64,000 nucleotides of DNA from Teratosphaeria epicoccoides. Taxonomy: Eukaryota; Ascomycota; Dothideomycetes; Mycosphaerellales; Teratosphaeriaceae. Shown piece after piece: positions 10,342-20,317 of this stretch (position 1 is its first letter; each line of letters opens with the position of its first letter). The stretch spans positions 248,001 to 312,000 of the forward strand of contig JADDMT010000025.1 of NCBI GenBank assembly GCA_021401465.1. The letters run 5' to 3'. The notes below the pieces were generated by a model that was not told the origin of the DNA, searched no databases, and worked only from the letters and a program-made list of their open reading frames with translations. A program made the position numbers and the translations under genes.

Positions 10342-10959
10342 TGCTACTGAGAGGCAAATCCTGGACCTCGCGCCACTGCGTTGACATGGCCATGCATGGC
10401 ATGTTACTACACACGCATCAAGCACTTGCTTTTGACGAGCAAGGACACGCAGGGATCTCGATAGACTAGTCAGAGGAATCCACTCTGCATCACGTCAATG
10501 GATTCGTTTCCGGTACTCCGACTATGAACGATACCCATATCGCCAATCCAGCTGTCCTGGTGGTTCGAGGACTATCAAACCAGCTGAGCTACCACTAAAC
10601 CTTCCTGGACCGCAAACGCGAGCGGAAGCGACATGGTGTGCAAAGCATCAGAAAGCGCCTGCAATAACAACAATGTGACGGGCAGTGTACCGCACAAGCA
10701 CTTGGACCACAGGAACAATCAGAGGATGTCCTACAGCGGATCCCGAGATCAGTACCGCCAGAATTTGATGATCGTCTGAGCAGTGAAAGCTCCAGCCAGC
10801 TTTGAACGGAAGTCTCACAGGCTGCTGCCTATCCGCAGAAGTGCGCTTGATCATCAGCGGTCAACGAAAATGTTCTTATGGTCAAGCGTTGGCCCCTGCA
10901 GAGCTAGATACACAGGCAGCAAAAGATGAGCTTCTCATCAGGTGCTCGAGACAAAGCAC
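10342..10959. other. Convergent intergenic region with a tRNA-like fragment
   Basis: Lies between the 3' ends of the desaturase and guanine deaminase genes. It holds a tRNA-like fragment at about 10560-10607 on the minus strand (listed separately) and nothing else I can support. Confidence 0.35.
10560..10607 (-). pseudogene. tRNA-like fragment, anticodon arm missing
   Basis: Read on the minus strand, GGTTTAGTGGTAGCTCAGCT begins like a tRNA 5' end and contains a good A-box (TAGCTCAGCTGG). Only about 10 nt later comes CCTCGAACC, a poor B-box-like match. The anticodon arm and a pairing acceptor 3' strand are absent. It is at best a remnant and could be chance. Confidence 0.25.
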
Positions 10960-12435
10960 TCACAACAACCCTCTCGTATGCACAAACCGTCCCTTCACCC
11001 ACACACCCACCGTATTCCTATCATCACCCGTGTAAACCCACTTATGAACCTTCTCCTCCCAGCTCTCCCCACCAAAAATCTCCACCAATCCAGCACTCTG
11101 ATCAAGCTCCTCCCCGTCACCGACTCCTGGACCAAGCGAAACCATCTGTGCATCCCAATCTTTGCCGACTTCAAAACCACCAATGCGATGGGAGAGACCC
11201 ACGACTGCGGCGCCGCCGCGAGTGGCGAGATACAATGCTTCCTCCGGCGAGAGTCTTGCGGAATCGCCTTCGGTCATCGCGACGTGGCGGGAAACGTACA
11301 AGGCCTCGCGGCATTCAGCGAGGATGGATGGGGTGTGTCCGCCTGAGACGTCGGTGCCCAGGCCGATCGTGAGGCCTTCATCCAGCATCACCCGGACTTT
11401 CGCAGTTCCAGAGGTTATCGCGGTGTTGGAGGCCGGACAATGACTTATCTTCGCTTGCCTCGATTTGATCAGCTGCCTTTCGTGCGCAGAAAGATGCACG
11501 CAGTGCGCCAATATCGTCTTCTCGGTCAGCAGCCCAGCAGAATCATACACATCCGCATAATGCGTCGACTCCGGGAACAAAGCCTGCACAAGCTGGATCT
11601 CCGACTGGTTCTCCGAGACGTGCGTCTGCACCGGCAGCTCAGTCGCTCTCTGCAACTCCCCAAGCCGACGTAAAACTTCCGCCGAGCAAGAAGGCGCGAA
11701 ACGCGGCGTGATGACTGGAGTGACGAGAGCGTAATCAGAGTCGATTTTCTTAATGTGATCGATGCATTGCCGTGTCGCTGATATTGCTTCTTCGACAGAA
11801 CTGTCGCGATAGTACTCCGGACTCATGCGGTCCATGCACACTCTCCCCACGAACGCTCTCTGGCCCCTGGACAAGCAGATCTCTGCGAGGAGGTTGGTAG
11901 CAGGGACGTGGATGGTGGCGTAGTAGCACGCCGTCGTGGTGCCGTGGGCGAGCGTGCGAGCGACGACACGGTTGTAGACTCGCGCTGCAGTGGCGAGATC
12001 CGCGAAGGCGCTTTCGAGCGGGAACGTGTAAGTGTTGAGCCAGTCGAGCAACGTGGATTTGCCGAAGAGGCCGGCATTGGGGTACTGAGAGGCGTGGATA
12101 TGTGTATCTAGAGATTTCATTGTTCAGCTAGCAGCCTCTCCGCAGCTTTTCGCCTCTGTCTCGCTCTTGGTCGATGAGCCGGGTCTCACATACGTACCTA
12201 CGAACCCAGGGAAAAGAAACCCATTCTCCGGCGTCTGCACAACTCTTGCCCCTTTCCACTCGCCGTCCCTCGTCGTCGAATCTTCCCCCCCGCCGTCCCG
12301 ACTGACGAATGCAATCCTGCCGTCCTCGTCAACGCCAATAGCGCCTTTTTCGCAGATGTCCAGTTCAGATAGGGACGTGCAGTGGATGAAAGGCCCGAAG
12401 TATATAGTTTTCTCCAGAGGCATGGCGGACATCAA
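10960..12435 (-). CDS. GUD1: Guanine deaminase
   Basis: CDS is complement(10960..12107,12198..12435), 461 aa, normal for the eukaryotic enzyme. The enzyme hydrolyses guanine to xanthine and ammonia in cytosolic purine catabolism. The intron 12108-12197 (GTACGT donor, AGCTGAAC branch region, TAG acceptor) falls within the conserved metal-binding block; splicing restores PGFVDTHIHASQYPN at about residues 75-89. Other amidohydrolase zinc ligands and motifs visible are QTHVSENQSE, LAHCVHLS, SHCPASN and GLGTDVSGGHTPS, the last giving the metal-binding Asp. The start at 12435 (MMSAMPLEK) opens the only long frame. The gene converges with the desaturase. Confidence 0.95.
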
Positions 12436-12880
12436 ATGCTATCGTCTCGACATGGACGCGAGAAGCTCGTGCGAGAGTTAGGGATTGCAGTGTTGATGAA
12501 TGGAAATCAAGAAACTATCAGATGCAAGGCGTTGTTATTGGTTGGTGGAGGGCGCTAGTCTTGCTAGGGCAAGAGCGAGTGCCGTGCGGCCCACTCCGAG
12601 AACGCTGGTTTCCGCTGCATGTACGATGTTGCTCAGGACAGATCAGATGCTGTCGCAACTTTCGTTGAACTTTTCAATCGATGCGCACAGTCAGCGCGTC
12701 AACAGAGTGCCCCATTTGCTCTATTGAGTTCTAGAAATTAGACAACTATAACATCATGGAGCGCACAGCTGTTCACATGTACGCCCGACGCCTTGCTTGC
12801 TCGAACCCTTACGATCTTTTCCACAATCATAGCATAATCATCCAGGCCATTAAGCCATCCCTATCGCTTCCATGGTCAAG
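12436..12880. other. Intergenic, promoter of guanine deaminase
   Basis: A 445-bp stretch between the guanine deaminase start and the 3' end of the next minus-strand gene. I see no gene or repeat. Confidence 0.35.
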
Positions 12881-14145
12881 TCAGAGAGCGCGGCCCATAC
12901 CCACGCTCCCAGCGCTCTCTCCAAATCTCACCTCATCATCTCCCACTCCGGTATGGACAGTACCACGCCTGCTGCTCGCCGTCGTACTCTGACTCTCGCT
13001 CCTCTCCCTGGGTGGCGCGACACCTCCAACACCACCGCTACCAGCAGCCCAGGCAGCGACGCCGGCAGCATTGATGCTAACAGCTGGCCGGCTCTCCATG
13101 CTTTCTCGACCGCTACATACGCGGCTCGCGAGATCCGGGCGATGCGCGTCGGATTGGCTACTATCACGACGGCGCTGCCTCAATGCGCGCTCGAGTGCGC
13201 GGACGCGCTGCTTCAGAACCTCATTCTCAGCCTTCACGGTCTCCATCTCCGATCGGTAGGCGGTAGCGTCAGCGTAGTGTTGCATGGCTGAGTGCACGCT
13301 CGTGCTAGGAGACGGCGCGGGACTTGGCAGGTGATGAATTCCGGCAGCCGGAGCGCCGTAGGAAGGATCTCTTGACAAAGATGGTCTATGCGGAAGGGTG
13401 TATGATGCACCAGGCTGGGTTGGAGCATAACGTGCAAGATCAACCGAATGCCTTGCTGGTGTCGACGCTCCTGATAGGCTTATTGAGGGGCGGCGACTCA
13501 TGCTCGCGCCACCAGCTGCGGCTGCTCTGTCCGCCGATGCCTGCGATACACCGCCGATTTGCACGCTGTTGGTGCTGCCTGCCTGCACCTGTGTAGAAAA
13601 GTTGCTCCCCGCGACCGACGCATTGCTTGCAGCAGGTGCAGATATGCTCCGAGTGCTAGCTGAACTTGAAGTCCTGTTTCTACGTGACGGGGTCGGATGT
13701 GTGTGTCCCGTCATCTGATGCGCGGGGTTCGTGTCGTTGATGTCGACTGGGAGCAGGGAAGCGTTGGTGGAAACAGAGGACTGGGAAGCGTTGCTGGCCA
13801 CCGATGCCGACTGGGCGCGCAGGGCTGTGAGCTCGCGCGTGAGACGATTGACCTGTTTGATGTTCTTAGCGTTTGCGACATCTCTTGGTTGAGTTTCTGG
13901 AATACCACAGCCTCCTGCTCCTTCTCACACTCCAGATACAGCTCAGCCGCCGTCAGCGGGCGGGGATGCCTCATCGGTATACCTGGCTCATGCAGCGCCA
14001 TCTCCGGGCTACGACGCATCAATGTTGCTGGCGGCCGGGCTGCAGGAGGAGGCATCGTGGAAGCCTGCGTCTGCGGTGGAGCGGTGAAGGGGGCGGACTG
14101 CTCTTGTCGTGGTGAGACAGGCAGAGAATTGATATCTGGCGCCAT
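12881..14145 (-). CDS. Ser-rich coiled-coil protein, unknown function
   Basis: CDS is complement(12881..13852,13906..14145), 403 aa. A 53-nt intron (13853-13905, GTATTC donor, CTAAG/CTCAAC branch region, CAG acceptor) joins two overlapping open frames in phase 0 and restores a continuous coiled coil (ECEKEQEAV | VNRLTRELTALRAQ). A second heptad-rich helix (EMETVKAENEVLKQRVRALERALRQRRRD) lies near residues 255-285. The rest is low-complexity Ser/Ala/Pro/Gly sequence and probably disordered. No DNA-binding basic region precedes either coil, so it is not an evident bZIP factor. I do not recognise the family; I infer a scaffold or regulatory protein from architecture only. Confidence 0.75.
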
Positions 14146-14838
14146 GTCTAAGTTGTCTTGCAGTGGTGCTTCCTGTTGGGCGCGACATGTGCACGGCAGG
14201 AAGCTACCTTGCCTTGTTATTCAGAGCTTTGGCCGCTTGGGCTTAGCAGTCGTCGCGGAAACGACAACACATGTAATAATGTTTTTCATTAAATCTCGCG
14301 TTACCTTGTGAATGATGTTTTTTGGGCTTCTGCCTTCAATCTCTCAGCTCATGCAGATCACGGAGGAGGGTCCTGGATGGCTGACTCATCACACCGACCA
14401 GGGTCGCGCCGATAACATACCTTTATACAGAGACCAACAACGAGGACGCGCATCCGCCAATTCTGGTCACGGCCCATTCACGCTGTACGATCATGCCAGC
14501 GAGAAGGAAATTGGACGCGATTGGGACTATACAAGATGAAATAATGCATGATTCCATCGGGGAGTTTTTCATCCCCGGGACGCATTACGGTGGCGGAATT
14601 GGCTCACAAAGCGCACGATCAAAGACCACACCTCACTCGAGGAGCCATGAATCATGATGCCGCTCGCTCAGCCTCGTTGTGGTGACAGACAAAGCGTTGA
14701 TCTTCAATCTGAGGATGCCAAGTTTTGAATGAGCTGTCGGGAGGATTGAATCATCTGTATATGTATGTAATCAACACCATATCATTCGCTCACACACCCC
14801 AGCGAGATCTCACAAACTCACGGAATGCATACCACACC
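14146..14838. other. Intergenic, no feature recognised
   Basis: A 690-bp stretch between two minus-strand genes: the 5' flank of the coiled-coil gene and the 3' flank of the 2EXR-like gene. Small ORFs only; I see no RNA gene or repeat. Confidence 0.35.
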
Positions 14839-15717
14839 TCACTTCTCCTCCTCAACCTCTGGCTCATCTACCTCAAAAATTCTCCTACCCGCCCGCTCCG
14901 CAAAATACAGCTTCTCCGCCTTCGCCTGCCACCACCCGGGAGACCTTCCGAAGGGCAACCTCTTCTCAAGATTCGCGAACCAACTCATCAACACCCTCTC
15001 CATCGTCTTCTCACTGAGTCCTTTCCTCGAAGCGTCAACCGCTATCTCTACAACGTCGAATAACATGACATCAAGATTGCGCTCCTCAACAGACAAAGGC
15101 AGGCAGAGCACGGAGATCCTGCTGTGGCCGCTTTGGCGCGTATGGTTGGGACATAGCGCTCTGCGACAGAGACCAGGGACTGGGTTAAACGACATGGCGT
15201 GGATGAGGCGAGCCAGGGGCCGCGCGTGATGAAGGTCTGGCCATTTGGGATTGTGGATGCTGATGTGCAGGGAGTCGAATAAGTTCGGTCCAAACCTCTC
15301 GACTAGCGTCTTCAGCCATTTTGTCAATAGTCCCAACTCGTGCATCTCAATGTCGATGCTGAAGTCATTCTGCATGTAGTAGAATGCTGAAGCCTCCCGG
15401 CGGGTGACGCTGGAGGCTTTGAGAAGACCTGGTTCCTTCCATAGAGCGCCCGTGTGCACTTTGATGTTCATGTTCGGGTTCTTGGGGTGTCTTGATCTGT
15501 GCCTAGACTTTGGGAAGATGTCAATCGGGTCGGTCTCTGTGAGGACGCAGTCGTAGACCGCGTTGCGGAGCTCGGCTGGGATGCGACCGAGATCGCCTAA
15601 GCCTGGAACTGTGGCTTCAGCATTGATGGACCGGTGGACGGTGCTTTTCATGGGCATGAGCTTCTGGGCATTGTTTGGCAGGCAGTGTGGGTTCCTAATC
15701 GGAATTGCGATCTCCAT
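14839..15717 (-). CDS. 2EXR/F-box-like domain protein
   Basis: Single-exon 292-aa protein. LGRIPAELRNAVYDCVL near residues 42-58 is the signature opening of the fungal 2EXR/F-box-like family. It is followed by LLKASSVTRREASAFYYMQNDF, the usual second block (leucines, then a conserved Arg/Glu and Phe-Tyr). The C-terminal half is basic then acidic (EVDEPEVEEEK). These proteins are numerous in Pezizomycotina genomes and mostly uncharacterised. This copy looks intact, unlike the decayed relatives at 4.2-6.1 kb. Confidence 0.75.
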   Translation of the reverse strand: MEIAIPIRNPHCLPNNAQKLMPMKSTVHRSINAEATVPGLGDLGRIPAELRNAVYDCVLTETDPIDIFPKSRHRSRHPKNPNMNIKVHTGALWKEPGLLKASSVTRREASAFYYMQNDFSIDIEMHELGLLTKWLKTLVERFGPNLFDSLHISIHNPKWPDLHHARPLARLIHAMSFNPVPGLCRRALCPNHTRQSGHSRISVLCLPLSVEERNLDVMLFDVVEIAVDASRKGLSEKTMERVLMSWFANLEKRLPFGRSPGWWQAKAEKLYFAERAGRRIFEVDEPEVEEEK

Positions 15718-16031
15718 GTTGACTGTGTTGAGACCGCCAAAGTTGCCTTCAGTAGGTTTTGTTGTGTATGAATGCCGCGTGTCGCACCCGTGGTTGTAAG
15801 TCGCACTTCAGGCGATCGCAATACCAGATGGAAGGTGTAGTTGTGTACCGTGAAGTTGGAAGCTGCATCCCCATCGAGAAAAGCGGACGTAGTCCGCACG
15901 TGCGTTCCGTATCGAAGTGACTCATGAGAAAAGGCTGAACCATTTTTGAGTGAAGCTGATACCTACCAACACCGCGCTGATCGCTGAAACTTGGCGGTGC
16001 TTTCTGAAGATACCAAACCTTGGATCTGTGA
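15718..16031. other. Intergenic, no feature recognised
   Basis: Short spacer between the FMP30-like 3' end and the 2EXR-like 5' end, both on the minus strand. It must hold the promoter of the 2EXR-like gene; no motif stands out. Confidence 0.3.
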
Positions 16032-17366
16032 TCAATAAACCCTGCTTTCGCCAATATCGCACGTCTCAAACAAGCCCTCCGGCTCCAGCCCTTTCCACTT
16101 CAATGCTTCTCTCAGCACCCTTGGCGGTTCTAGGACGTCCTCTGTGGTGAGCACCCACGTACCCCAATGAATCCCTAATGCTCGTTGGCATCTCGTGTCC
16201 ACAAAGATATTTACACTGTCATAAGGATTCGCATGCATCGGACTCATGATGAATCTCGGGTCGTATGCACCAATCGGAATGAGTCCTAGATCAAATGGTC
16301 CACGAAGCTCGCCTATCTGCGCAAAGGCAGGACAGTGTGGTAGATGCGAGTACTTCTCTCCGTAGTCGAACTCGTCTTTAGGGAGTTCAGGCACGGTGCG
16401 ATAGCCTGTGTCGCCACCGAACCAGATCTTCTTCCCTCCAGAGCTTACCGACCAGGATGCCCAGAGAGTGTGCGCCTTGTCAAAGGCCGTCCTTGCTGAG
16501 GTATGTTGACATGGCAAGCACCCGATCGTCGCGGTGATATCTTCTTGCTTCTCGGGCCCTTCACCTCGTTGAGACGGTGAAAGTGTAAGGATCCGCTCGT
16601 CCCACCAGTCCAGCTCGGTCACGTTGTGGTCGGGCAGTCTCATGTGGGCGAACCAAGGCTTGTTGCCCAATGGCACAAAGAAGTGCGCATTCGGATACTT
16701 TTCTGCAATCGTCTTGATGGTGGGGTGCGACAGATGGTCGTAATGGTTGTGGCTGATGATGACGGCGTCGATATATGGGATGTCTGCAACCTGGCACGGC
16801 ATTTCTGTATATCTTTTCGGACCGATGAAGCTGAATGGACTACACCTCTCCGTGAATACCGGGTCGAACAGAACTCTCAAGCCACCTGGAAATTCAACAT
16901 AGTAACAGGCATGTCCTAGCCATGTGGCTCTCAATTGTTCTGTCTGCCGTGTCGGCAAGAAATCTGGTTTGCGTACTGGAACAGTGGGAGGCGTAGTGTC
17001 CGGGTTATGCCACTGCCCACTGACCCTTTGCCATATCATCTTGCCAATGATATCCATCGGCTCCCAATTTTTGTAAGAGTCCCACGGGTTGATGAAGCCT
17101 TTGCCGTGCTTGTTGTGATGCGCTTTCTCCTTCACATCGTTCGGTGCCGCGCCTGCTGTCGCGGGTGAACCTACCACGGCTGAAAGCATGGTAGAGATCA
17201 TGCTGGATGCTCGCACTGCTGTCACGTGAAATGATCTTCGCTGTGTGCACATGTGTGTGAGGACTGGTTTCCTGAGAGACTGGCTGGGTCGCGTATGCAT
17301 CGAAACGAGCGACAAAGAAGGGAAGGGACGGAGTACATGTAGGCTGGAGAACTTATCTTCTCGCAC
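16032..17366 (-). CDS. FMP30: Mitochondrial NAPE-hydrolysing phospholipase D-like protein
   Basis: Single-exon, 444 aa from the first ATG; a second ATG at residue 23 is an equally plausible start. The N-terminus is Arg/Ser-rich and lacks acidic residues over most of its length, consistent with a mitochondrial presequence as in yeast Fmp30. The core is a metallo-beta-lactamase fold of the NAPE-PLD type: ATWLGHACYYVEF, DPVFTERCSPFSFIGPKRY, the zinc motif HNHYDH at 206-211, WFGGDTGY for the bridging metal ligand, and GIHWGTW near the C-terminus. NAPE-PLD enzymes release N-acylethanolamine from N-acyl-phosphatidylethanolamine, and yeast Fmp30 is linked to cardiolipin and mitochondrial lipid balance. 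All metal ligands I can name are present, so it is probably active. Confidence 0.9.
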   Translation of the reverse strand: MREDKFSSLHVLRPFPSLSLVSMHTRPSQSLRKPVLTHMCTQRRSFHVTAVRASSMISTMLSAVVGSPATAGAAPNDVKEKAHHNKHGKGFINPWDSYKNWEPMDIIGKMIWQRVSGQWHNPDTTPPTVPVRKPDFLPTRQTEQLRATWLGHACYYVEFPGGLRVLFDPVFTERCSPFSFIGPKRYTEMPCQVADIPYIDAVIISHNHYDHLSHPTIKTIAEKYPNAHFFVPLGNKPWFAHMRLPDHNVTELDWWDERILTLSPSQRGEGPEKQEDITATIGCLPCQHTSARTAFDKAHTLWASWSVSSGGKKIWFGGDTGYRTVPELPKDEFDYGEKYSHLPHCPAFAQIGELRGPFDLGLIPIGAYDPRFIMSPMHANPYDSVNIFVDTRCQRALGIHWGTWVLTTEDVLEPPRVLREALKWKGLEPEGLFETCDIGESRVY

Positions 17367-17897
17367 TCGCTAAACGCTACTGATGACACAAATGAACGAG
17401 GCTCACGACAGAAACGGTGCGGAGGAAAGAGCAAATGTTGTCTCCCGCAACCTGGAAACACCGACCGCGACTGGCTGACGAGCGCGTCATGCTAATGCCA
17501 AGACCCGGCCCCGTCGGTGCTGTATCATGCCGAACTTGCCTTTGTTCATGTCCTGTCCTAGGAGGTACATCAGCTCGTCGTCGTCATGGTCTGTCTGCCT
17601 CTTTCGCAGGGCCCATCACTGTGCAAGGTATGGATCGCTTCAAGACGAGACTAGACTCCGAGGACGGCTCTCGGTCCACAGCTTGGCCGCTTTACGCGTG
17701 CAGCCAGGACTGTCATGTGATCAGTTTTGGGCAGCGTCCCGTGATCTTGACTTCTCACGAGGGAGTGTCTTACCCACACGGACAGGTGCAAGTCGTGGTT
17801 GGAATGCAGGTGAGAACGAACCTTCCTGCTGCTGATCGCAACAGAGTCTCGTTGGATTATTGGGCTACGGCTTAATACTACTACCAAATGTTCACTA
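17367..17897. other. Intergenic, no supported gene
   Basis: A 530-bp stretch holding the promoter of the FMP30-like gene and the 3' flank of the CFEM gene. A 152-codon plus-strand ORF (17417-17875) crosses it but has no recognisable domain or splice context. Confidence 0.3.
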
Positions 17898-18660
17898 TCA
17901 GAACTCAGCAAAGAAACAGCTCATTGCCATGACGGCAAGCCCACATGCAGCAAAGCGGAAGCCACTTGCTTGTGGTAATGCGGCATCAGAGTAGTTGTTC
18001 GTCACATCCGCGGATTGGGTCATCGTTTCCGTGTGACTGGATGTCGTTCTGGTTGGCTCCGGAGATATGATGCTCAGAGTCAGATTTGCCATGTTCGATG
18101 GCGCTGCAGTGATAGTCATATTCATGCTGCTGCTGGTCTGCGACATAGTATTTGTCATCGACAGACTGCTATTTTGACTGCTGCTTGTCGTGCTTCCGCT
18201 GAGGGCAACCGCGACACTGGAACTTACGGAGGTTCCACACCAGGTCCTAATACCGTTGGATGTCAGCTTCATTGCAGATCCTCAGCAAGGTGACCACGGG
18301 TACCTACCCTGCAAAAGCGACAATTGCTGCCTGGTCTGCGGGTTCGCATACGTCCTCCACGGCCGAGATCAGGGACGGGAACAGCTGTGCGGTGGAGCAA
18401 ATGCAGCGGGCATCGGTAGCTTGGCAGCTTGACGCTGAGACTGCTGCGAGGAAGGCTGGCTGAGCGCATGACGGGAGAGCAGAGGCAATGCTGAGGCTTG
18501 CTGAGGCTGACGTGCTTGCTGAGGTTCCGTGGGAAGTGCTGCTGGCTGTTGTAGTGGCCGCGTCTGGGTTGGCAAAAGGTGCTGGGTGAGGCGTTGCTGT
18601 CGCTGTTCTGAGGGCACAGGCGAGAGCCAGAGCCAGGACATGGGTGGCGAAATGGATCAT
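17898..18660 (-). CDS. CFEM-domain, probably GPI-anchored surface protein
   Basis: CDS is complement(17898..18246,18308..18660), 233 aa. The intron 18247-18307 (GTAGGT...TTAG) lies just before the last CFEM cysteine. An N-terminal signal peptide (MIHFATHVLALALACALRTA) is followed by a Ser/Thr/Ala linker, then a CFEM-like domain (LPSCAQPAF...SSCQATDARCIC...VCEPADQAA...TWC). Only six cysteines are visible where CFEM normally has eight. The Asp in the ATDARCIC block, the position of the haem-binding Asp in studied CFEM proteins, is kept. A long Ser/Thr-rich, sequon-rich stalk and a hydrophobic C-terminus (FAACGLAVMAMSCFF) indicate GPI anchoring to membrane or wall. CFEM proteins are fungus-specific, with roles in haem uptake and host interaction. 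Confidence 0.85.
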
Positions 18661-19397
18661 CGCTGGTGGATCGTATTGCGATCGTACTGATCTATTCGCG
18701 CTGTGCTCTTCTCCGAGTTTGTCTTACGGTCTATCACTACCTGAAGAAGAAAAGCAGCTGCAACAGAACCAGGTCATCATACGAGCAAGGATCGAGCGAC
18801 GAATACATCTCGTGTGTACGACTCACGGCATACCGCTCTTGCTGGTCGCATGCGTCTTGTGTCTTGTAAATGCACTTATGAGAGTCGGTACGCACTACTC
18901 ATACTCTCGGTTTTGGATGCAGATACGTCATGCCTCGCCAAGTTGTTGGCGATTCTGCATGCGGCCTTCTGCAGCACTGGAATGCAGTCCACAACGGGAA
19001 AAGCCGCATGTCTCGGGCGAGACAAAGCGTTGTCTACTTCACAGTACTGCCGTTTGCGACCAGCACGATCACCTCTCAGCCGGTAGCTATACGACGTGCG
19101 AGCTGTCTCGACAAAGAAGCCAGGACACTCGCCTGAAGGTGGCCAATATGGGCGTCGTGGGGACCCCAGCTGTGGCTGACTATGAGAGCCTGCTTAGGTA
19201 CCGTGGTCGCCTAAGCATACTGCCGACGCTCGCCTTTTACGCATCAGGGAATCAAAGTATTGCTCCTGGCGCCTACGATAAACGACACAGGGGTCTTTAC
19301 CCTTGATGCGACGCCACCATTCTCTGAGTATAAAACCCGCATCCTCCACAGCCTGTGGTCTTGGCAAGCACCGAAGCTGACGGGACTAGCGCTTTCA
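18661..19397. promoter_or_regulatory. Divergent promoter with TATA box for the 19.4-kb gene
   Basis: Separates the minus-strand CFEM gene from the plus-strand hypothetical. TATAAAA at 19327-19333 lies 65 bp before the ATG at 19398, which is why I prefer that start over the upstream in-frame ATG at 19260. No gene supported within. Confidence 0.45.
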
Positions 19398-20102
19398 ATG
19401 CTTGAACCCCCTGTATCAGGCGCGGCAGCCGCGCATCATCTCGACCAGAGTGCCCGCCATCGTCCAACAGCACTGGCCCGCTCACTCGACGACCATAAGT
19501 CACCCAGACAGATTCCGCATCTCATCAACGGCCGGATCCCTCGAAGTTCGAGAGCTCGCAGATTGTCCGCTGACGACGATAGCTCAACAAATGCCTCAGA
19601 CTCAGACACGAGCGACGTCGACAGCACGCAGTCCTCGTCCGATCGAAAATCCTCAGCGGTATCAAAAGAAAACTTCCTCGGCAGAGTCCGCAGCTACCAA
19701 AAACTTATCCACGCCCACACAAGGTCACAAATGCGATCGCCAGCTTCTGGCACATTGCCCTCGTACACCCGCACCATGTACGTGCACACTCTGAACCAGC
19801 TGAATATGCACAAGAACGCCGCGATCTCCGCAATGGCAGCAGCAGACGACAGCTCCGCACGAGGCATTTCGGGCAGACACATGATGCTGCCTTACAAGGT
19901 CTGCACGGCGCTGGCCAAGTTGGGAAGAGATGAAGTTGTCCCGTCGGGTCCGTCGAACAGCCCAGAGCAGACGGGTGAGGGTATTGCAAGGCTGAAGAAG
20001 TCGGTTGAGCGTCGGAGGCAGAGATCGATGACGGAGCCTGTGCCCAGGGACTTTGCGAGCGCAAGTGCTGTAAAGGCGAGGGATTTCGCTGTGCCGGTTT
20101 AG
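19398..20102 (+). CDS. Conserved hypothetical fungal protein
   Basis: Single-exon frame, 234 aa from the chosen ATG (MLEPPVSGAAAAHHLD); the frame is open to an ATG at 19260 but that would place a good TATA box inside the coding sequence. After a Ser/Asp-rich acidic segment there is a helical region, LGRVRSYQKLIHAHTRSQM then YTRTMYVHTLNQLNMHKNAA, which looks structured. Near the end is a basic LKKSVERRRQRS stretch. I do not recognise a named domain. The gene converges with the large minus-strand gene whose stop is at 20318. Confidence 0.6.
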   Translation: MLEPPVSGAAAAHHLDQSARHRPTALARSLDDHKSPRQIPHLINGRIPRSSRARRLSADDDSSTNASDSDTSDVDSTQSSSDRKSSAVSKENFLGRVRSYQKLIHAHTRSQMRSPASGTLPSYTRTMYVHTLNQLNMHKNAAISAMAAADDSSARGISGRHMMLPYKVCTALAKLGRDEVVPSGPSNSPEQTGEGIARLKKSVERRRQRSMTEPVPRDFASASAVKARDFAVPV

Positions 20103-20317
20103 TGACACGTCTGTAAGGTCGCGACGTCTGCATTCTGATTATGATACTCAGTGAAGAACAATGCATAGCATAACGACGAATCTCTCTGACTCTAGGCGAA
20201 TGAGACGGCTCGCTTTATCCTCCAAGAACATGGAAGTGCAAATTGAAAACCCCTCGATTCTCAGGTCCAGCACCATGCTCAGCTACGGGTAGGAATTCCA
20301 GACATAGACACAGCAAG

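Noticed and set aside
10926..11372. Plus-strand ORFs inside guanine deaminase
   Set aside because: Antisense shadows of a strongly conserved coding exon.
12872..13291. 139-codon plus-strand ORF over the coiled-coil gene
   Set aside because: Antisense to a well-supported exon; low-complexity codons make the reverse strand open by chance.
17417..17875. 152-codon plus-strand ORF between FMP30-like and CFEM genes
   Set aside because: No recognisable motif and it lies across a promoter region; treated as a chance frame.
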